Shown in pieces: positions 59,140 through 64,000 of a stretch of 64,000 bases of DNA. Position 1 is the first letter of the stretch. Each line of letters begins with the position of its first letter. The translations under genes and the position numbers were made by a program. The DNA is from Byssothecium circinans (Eukaryota > Ascomycota > Dothideomycetes > Pleosporales > Massarinaceae). The stretch is from assembly GCA_010015675.1 (NCBI GenBank), contig ML976991.1, positions 747,352-811,351 on the forward strand, given 5' to 3'. The notes under the pieces were generated by a model. The model was not told the origin of the DNA. It saw only the letters and a list, made by a program, of their open reading frames with translations, and did not search any database.

Positions 59140-59831
59140 CGTTTGTTGTTGCGATTATCGTAGTGTGAGTAATAGTGGCGGTGGTTTGATGGGGGTTCGT
59201 GAGCGCTGCTCATATGGTGAATAGCGGCCTTCACCGGCAAGGCAGCAATAATTGTTTCATTTGTGTGAAGGGAAGCGCGCTGTTTCGTGTGCCTGGACGC
59301 TAGCACTGTGATGGCTGCTGGATGGTGCTGGGGCTTGTTTCCGCGTCATCGCGGGGCTGTCACGCACGAGCCGCATTGCTCAGATGTGGAAGTTGGGCAT
59401 CGATGTGGACAATCCAGGAAGTGCTTCATAACTGATCTTTCACAATTCTAGTGTGCAATTTCCTGACGTAATGTGTCACCTTCAAAGAGACTCATTCCTT
59501 GGTCGCACGGCTTGGAATAGAGTCTAACGTTCAAGTTCAAGCTACAGGACTCGGCTGGACAGGACTTCAGGACTGTCACGCCATCACGTGTGGATGTCCC
59601 TCAATCTTGCACGTTTCACAGCCTAGATAATTCGTTACATGTATGGCGACATGTGAATAACCAATCTCCAAAGCAACTAACTTCAGTATCGAGGCACCAG
59701 GGTCAAATGTGATATGAAGAATTCATAGCGCGCATCTAGCTCCAATCCACTGTAAGGATACAACCAGGTGACACCGTTCAATAAAGCAAGCCAAGGGGTA
59801 TACATATCTCAACTACTCAGCCTCCGAATCC
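59140..59831. other. intergenic between two minus-strand genes, no gene seen
   Basis: It should hold the AMSH-like promoter and the 3' flank of the Pkr1 gene. No coding frame is supported. Confidence 0.35.
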
Positions 59832-60512
59832 TCATCTGTCCCCAGAATCCTGCGAGAGCTTCTCCCACTCCGAATCCGTGCTTAGCTCTCCCGTAGACTC
59901 CCCCATGCTCCTCCTCTTCTTCACCGCATCGTCAACCAGCGGCGCCAACTTCGTACTCGCACCTGTCGTAGTCGCGCCCACAGGTCTAGAAGTCGTTTGA
60001 ATCGGCGTTGCTTCTCTACCCCTCCCAACCCCCGGGTATTCCTCCTCGCTAGGCTTCTCGACAAATACCGTGCTCTGCATTCCTGGCCTAGGAGCTCTAG
60101 GCTTCGGGCCCGGTTTGAGCGTCGCTTTCTCCTCTTTCTCCCTCTTCTTCACATCTAACTCAGGCTCCACTTCTGTATCATCTCCTTCACCCTCGGCATC
60201 CCCGTCTTCGCCTGCTTCCTCCCTGCCGCCGCCACTTCTTCCCTTCTTCGCCTCCCTAATGCGCTTCGCTTCCTCCTCTTTTGCCTGCGCTTCTCTGATC
60301 TCGGCCGCGAACCAATTTATCGCCCACCAGAGGCCTGCGGTCAGGGCGGAAAGGATAACAAAGTGGATAGAGTAGGTTGCGATGAGTAGGGCAAAGAAGA
60401 GGAGTTGGAGGGCTGCGAAAGTGGCGTTTGTGGCTACGAGGAGAGTCGGGGTGGGACCTGGGGTGAAGATGGAGTTGAAAAGGTTCTCGAAGAAGGTGGC
60501 TACCGCAGCCAT
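59832..60512 (-). CDS. PKR1: V-ATPase assembly factor Pkr1
   Basis: A single exon of 226 aa. The N-terminal 75 residues are the Pkr1 domain: FFENLFNSIFTPGPTPTLLV, then two adjacent membrane helices (ATFAALQLLFFALLIATYSI and HFVILSALTAGLWWAINWF). The rest is hydrophilic, first Lys/Glu-rich and then Pro/Ser-rich. In yeast, Pkr1 is a small ER membrane protein needed for assembly of the V0 sector of the V-ATPase. The fungal proteins of filamentous species carry the longer charged tail seen here. The start has a good context and the domain begins within five residues of it. Confidence 0.93.
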   Translation of the reverse strand: MAAVATFFENLFNSIFTPGPTPTLLVATNATFAALQLLFFALLIATYSIHFVILSALTAGLWWAINWFAAEIREAQAKEEEAKRIREAKKGRSGGGREEAGEDGDAEGEGDDTEVEPELDVKKREKEEKATLKPGPKPRAPRPGMQSTVFVEKPSEEEYPGVGRGREATPIQTTSRPVGATTTGASTKLAPLVDDAVKKRRSMGESTGELSTDSEWEKLSQDSGDR

Positions 60513-61454
60513 GTTTGCGGTGTTTTTTTCTGTTGACTGGTGCGAAGCGAGGATGGATGGTGAAGTTGAAGGTATGGTGGAGTAGTACGCGCGCGTTTAT
60601 GAGCGTTGGCAGGCTGGTGGTTCAGCTCGTTCGTGAGGTGGTTGGATTGGGCTGGAACTATGAGCGCGCGGGGGAGATGAGACGAGAGGTGACGTTTATG
60701 AGCTGCCCCGCGATGGATGCCTAGCAGACAGAATAGATGCCACGATTGCAAATGCGAAAGTAACACCACGTTGCCTTTCCGTTCCCTTCACGTGTTGGTG
60801 CAGTCTCCAGGTCCGCGCGTTGGTTGTGGAGTGCAGAGAGCGGATCAGCGGAGTACTTGGGCAGAAGAAAGCTGGAGTGCAAGTCCAGCACTGCCCTGAC
60901 GTGTCTGGCGTTTCGCGGGGCTGGCTTGAATCGGCAAAGCTGCATTCCCGAGATTGAGCACGGCCGCTTTATGGAGATTGGTCAGATACCAAGGGTACTT
61001 GGTCACGTCTACATGTTGTATATGGATATTAATGGCGTGGTGGTAGGCAGTATTTGTTAATAATGGAGAATTGAGTGGGGAAGGCGGTGAGTCTCCCTCG
61101 CGGGAAGATAAACTCGGAAAATATCCTACCAAAACTCGCGTTTCTACTAAAGCTCAGCAATTAGGTGAATGTAAGCGTCTGAATCACCCGTGGATGGGTT
61201 TTGCGAAGTATGATTGTTGGCTTGTTTTTTGAGATTTGCTATCGCGAGGGAGTGTGAAGAGAGCAGACGGGCGGCTTTGACATCATGTCAACAAGAGAAC
61301 ACCGCTACAGAACCGATAGCTTGAACACCACGACAGAAGGCATTGAACCAATTTCCCAATAATATTCGATATGCATAGTGTCTAAACCATCGTCCTGCTC
61401 AGAATCGACAGACGCTCTTGCCGCCCAAAGCACCAGGCCCATGCACCCTGGCTC
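60513..61454. other. intergenic of about 0.9 kb, no gene seen
   Basis: The left part should hold the Pkr1 promoter. A 78-codon plus-strand frame at 60824-61060 has no recognised domain. The right end is the 3' flank of the CaaX-protein gene. Confidence 0.35.
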
Positions 61455-62048
61455 TCACATGACCACGCACCCCGGACCACCCTCCTTGACTTTGTGTTTG
61501 TACTTGCGAAAGTGGCGCTCATCTCTTCTGTAGCTGCTCTTCCCTCCATCGTAATAACCGCTATAGCGATCATCGTAGCAATCCCCATACCCATCATCGT
61601 AGTAAGCCATTGTGGGATTTGGAGCCGTCCTATGAACGACCATGCCCATATTCGGAGAGGTAATCCCCATAGCCGGAGAAGCCATTCCCATGACCGGAGA
61701 AGCTGGACCAAGAAGCCTGTGATCGACGCCAAAGCCTGGAATCATCGGTCGAGCTCCCCAATCCTGATGGAGTACTTGAGCACCACCCCAGTGTCCAGGA
61801 ATGACTTGAGGATCGCTCATCTGGCTTCGAATCATCTGGTTACAACCCCATGGACCTTGGATCATTTCGATGGTGTCGGGGCTGGCGAAACCGCCGAAGC
61901 ATTGGGGGCAAACACCAGGGGGGGCAATGCACATCTGCACGATAGTGCGCACAGGGCAGCTGAGAAAGTCGCGGCGAAAGGCACATGAGTCGGTCATAGA
62001 GACCCATGAATGACCACAGTGGGAGTCGTACTGCGTGCAAAAGCACAT
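61455..62048 (-). CDS. Cys-rich protein with C-terminal CaaX box, function unknown
   Basis: A single exon of 197 aa with ten Cys residues in the first half or so (MCFCTQYDSHCGHSW, FLSCPVRTIVQMCIAPPGVC, PQCFGGF). A middle part is Gly/Pro/Met-rich with a repeated MG(M/I)xSPxMG pattern. The end is Arg/Lys-rich (RRDERHFRKYKHKVKEGGPG) and finishes CVVM. A terminal C-aliphatic-aliphatic-Met is the consensus for protein farnesyltransferase, and the adjacent basic patch is the usual second membrane signal. The protein has no membrane helix or signal peptide. I know similar short fungal proteins that start with a Cys/His-rich MCFxxxY segment and have no assigned role. Confidence 0.75.
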   Translation of the reverse strand: MCFCTQYDSHCGHSWVSMTDSCAFRRDFLSCPVRTIVQMCIAPPGVCPQCFGGFASPDTIEMIQGPWGCNQMIRSQMSDPQVIPGHWGGAQVLHQDWGARPMIPGFGVDHRLLGPASPVMGMASPAMGITSPNMGMVVHRTAPNPTMAYYDDGYGDCYDDRYSGYYDGGKSSYRRDERHFRKYKHKVKEGGPGCVVM

Positions 62049-62449
62049 GTTGGTGGTGGAGGGAAGGAGGAAAGGCTGTAGGTGGGAGGATGGAGCTGTT
62101 GTGGGAAGGATGCCGGGGTGGAGAGCCTCGTCTTGTGTAGCGGATCAGTCTGGGAGAGGAAGTAAGATCCGGAATCCAGAGGTGAGGAGGTGAGGAAACG
62201 TTGACACACTTGATTGAGCAATGGTGCGCAATTGGGAAAGATTCGAAGGTATTGTTCGATTTATAGCATGGCTACAGCTCGTAGCGTGAAGAACGGCAGC
62301 CTTCTCTTCCAATATTGACGATGCAAGCTCTGTGAATCCATCGTCGACATTGAAGCTCGAAGCCCCAGTTGGTTCCAAACTGACGACTTTCGTGAAGAGT
62401 GCGAGTTGGATGTGACGCGTAAGCTCCGGCGTTCGAAGAATTGAAGAAT
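62049..62449. other. intergenic between two minus-strand genes, no gene seen
   Basis: It should contain the promoter of the CaaX-protein gene and the 3' flank of the SDHAF3 gene. No coding signal is seen. Confidence 0.35.
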
Positions 62450-62973
62450 TCACTTGTCGCTGTATGGCTTCAAACTGTCATCTTTATCTTCTTCCAGCTC
62501 TTGTTTCCGGATAGCCTGCATGAGTTCGTAGAGCTGGCCGATTTGTTGGTCTGCATTCAATGTTAGCTTGCCGAATCGTTTTGTGAATGGTAGATGATCA
62601 CCACCTACCACTCATTTTATCTATTTTGGTCTTGTCCATTTTCTCGCCTTTCCAGCTGTCACCCTCGACAATTTGGGCGTAGCGCTGCCATTCTGTAAGA
62701 AACCCGATCTTGGTTCAAGGTCAGTAGACCGCCCAGTACATTAGATTATACACATACAATATGAACGGGGTTGTCAATATCTTTATGTGCTCGCCATTCA
62801 GATTTTAGGTATTTATCACCTAAGACTCGTTGTTCAAAATCTAGCTTCCGATGGCAACGAAGCAACCGTCGATATAAGGGGATTGGGGAAAGAAGTGCCA
62901 TTGGAGCCGGCCGGAACGGCTTTGATGCGCCGGCATCGGTAGCGACTGCAAGTAATCGATTGAAATATCTCAT
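62450..62973 (-). CDS. succinate dehydrogenase assembly factor 3 (SDHAF3/Acn9, LYR protein)
   Basis: Three exons (62973-62758, 62708-62609, 62550-62450; introns 49 and 58 nt) give 138 aa. The first 25 residues (MRYFNRLLAVATDAG...) suit a mitochondrial targeting signal. The LYR motif is at 33-35 in IPLYRRLLRCHRKL, followed by FEQRVLGDKYLKSEWRAHKD. Splicing adds IGFLTEWQRYAQIVEGDSW and the conserved end DQQIGQLYELMQAI. SDHAF3 protects the iron-sulphur subunit (Sdh2) during assembly of complex II in the mitochondrial matrix. The ATG at 62973 is the only in-frame one ahead of the motif with a targeting-like sequence. It diverges from the methyltransferase gene through just 182 bp. Confidence 0.93.
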
Positions 62974-63155
62974 CGCGGTCAGGATGTACAAGTTTGATGG
63001 TATGTGGAGAGATGGAGATGGACATCAAATGCCATGAAGAAAGTCATGACGCTGATGGTGATGACCTCGGTTGGTTACTAAGCCACTCCACAATCTCCCA
63101 TTGGATCAGGCGACGACATCTCCACACACCGCTCTGGCCATTCCTCACATCAACT
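62974..63155. promoter_or_regulatory. compact bidirectional promoter (SDHAF3 / Mtq2)
   Basis: Only 182 bp lie between the two start codons, so both genes must share this region. No TATA box is obvious. Confidence 0.45.
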
Positions 63156-63920
63156 ATGCTACCAACACCTTCGACTTCACACGTCTGCTTCGACCGCGTA
63201 TATGAGCCGGCCGAGGACTCGTTCCTCCTCCTTGACGCACTCTCATCAAAATCCGAAAGCAGCTTCCTTCACAGCCGTTTTAATGGGTCATCAAGTACTC
63301 CGCCGCTTGTGCTTGAAGCAGGCGTGGGATCAGGGGTTGTGTTAGCCTTCGCTGCCGCCAACGCGAAGAGTATATTTGGTCGAAAGGACCTACTGACTCT
63401 CGGAACTGACATCAATAGCTTTGCCTGCCAAGCAGCTTCGCAGACCATTCACACCGCCCTGAAAGACAATGGCCACCCTAGCTCGACAGCCCTTGATGTT
63501 GTGAACGGCGACCTCGCATCCTCGATACGTCCACACTCAGTTGACGTCTTCATTTTCAACCCGCCCTACGTACCTGCTGAGCTGCCGGACTTTTCACGCC
63601 ATGACTGTTTCAACGCACTGCCGCAGGGACGAAACACTACGACGTTCGATCAAGACACATACTTGCTCGAACTCTCATATGCTGGAGGAGTAGATGGAAT
63701 GGTTGTCACAAATCGAATGTTGGAGCAAATACCAGAAATACTGGATCCAGAGAGAGGGGTTGCCTATGTATTGCTGTGCGCCCAAAACAAACCCGATGAA
63801 GTGAAGAGAAAGATCACCAATTGGGGATTAGGTTGGAAGGTAGAAACAGTGGGCTCGAGTGGAAAACAGGCTGGTTGGGAGAAGTTACAGATCTTGAGAA
63901 TCTGGAAGAGCAAGGCATGA
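63156..63920 (+). CDS. MTQ2: eRF1 glutamine N5-methyltransferase Mtq2 (HemK2/N6AMT1 family)
   Basis: A single exon of 254 aa. The family start VYEPAEDSFLLLDAL is within the first 30 residues, the SAM-binding motif I VLEAGVGSGVV is near residue 50, and the catalytic N-P-P-Y motif is at about 135-138 (IFNPPYVPAEL). The end (GLGWKVETVGSSGKQAGWE followed by LQILRIWK) is typical. Known role: with its partner Trm112, methylates the Gln of the GGQ motif in release factor eRF1. An upstream in-frame extension reaches 62994, but the start at 63156 gives the family's usual length. Confidence 0.92.
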   Translation: MLPTPSTSHVCFDRVYEPAEDSFLLLDALSSKSESSFLHSRFNGSSSTPPLVLEAGVGSGVVLAFAAANAKSIFGRKDLLTLGTDINSFACQAASQTIHTALKDNGHPSSTALDVVNGDLASSIRPHSVDVFIFNPPYVPAELPDFSRHDCFNALPQGRNTTTFDQDTYLLELSYAGGVDGMVVTNRMLEQIPEILDPERGVAYVLLCAQNKPDEVKRKITNWGLGWKVETVGSSGKQAGWEKLQILRIWKSKA

Positions 63921-64000
63921 TCAAAAGCAGGAACAAGCGGTACAGTTAGTGTCAAAAGTCTGTCAAGGCTTTCTATATTCCGGGCCTAGCAAAACATTCC
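63921..64000. other. right edge, 3' flank of the Mtq2 gene
   Basis: The last 80 bp should hold the start of the 3' untranslated region. The next gene, if any, lies outside the window. Confidence 0.3.

Overview
The window is nuclear DNA of a filamentous ascomycete (Pezizomycotina; Dothideomycetes is a guess only). The genes carry many short spliceosomal introns, mostly 47-116 nt, with GTANGT-like donors, CTAAC/CTGAC-like branch sites and YAG acceptors. The gene families are fungal (POM152, Pkr1, Sro7/Lgl, Zn2Cys6 regulator, ACS-type MFS permease). eIF3k is present, although Saccharomyces lacks it. I rebuilt 24 protein-coding models by following reading frame and splice phase; all but one give an uninterrupted protein. 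No tRNA, rRNA, CRISPR array or transposase was recognised.

Left part (1-38 kb) is mostly housekeeping: a UCH37-type deubiquitinase, nucleoporin POM152, an FBXO21-like F-box protein, a SEC14-like lipid-transfer protein, a sugar transporter flanked by two gene-poor stretches of about 2.8 and 2.9 kb, a conserved fungal protein of unknown role, an 85-aa conserved protein hidden behind a 14-nt first exon, a SET-domain protein, eIF3k, a second F-box-type protein, the Lgl/tomosyn homologue Sro7, a probable mitochondrial helical-repeat protein whose presequence sits on a separate exon, and a 900-aa disordered protein.

Middle part (38-52.5 kb) looks accessory: an ACS-family MFS permease and a 15-exon ABCC transporter diverge from one promoter, followed by a Zn2Cys6 regulator, an AsaB/CmcJ-like putative oxidoreductase and a decayed FAD-linked (BBE) oxidase. 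This resembles the tailoring, export and control arm of a specialised-metabolism locus, but no PKS, NRPS, terpene synthase or DMATS backbone lies in the window. The AsaB-like promoter holds a TATA palindrome and, 45 bp upstream of it, an inverted TCGG-N6-CCGA repeat of the kind Zn2Cys6 dimers bind.

Right part (53-64 kb) is again housekeeping: a disordered conserved protein, ribosomal protein eL29, an AMMECR1 protein, an AMSH-like JAMM deubiquitinase, the V-ATPase assembly factor Pkr1, a Cys-rich protein ending in a CaaX box, and a divergent pair, SDHAF3 (Acn9) and the eRF1 methyltransferase Mtq2, sharing only 182 bp.
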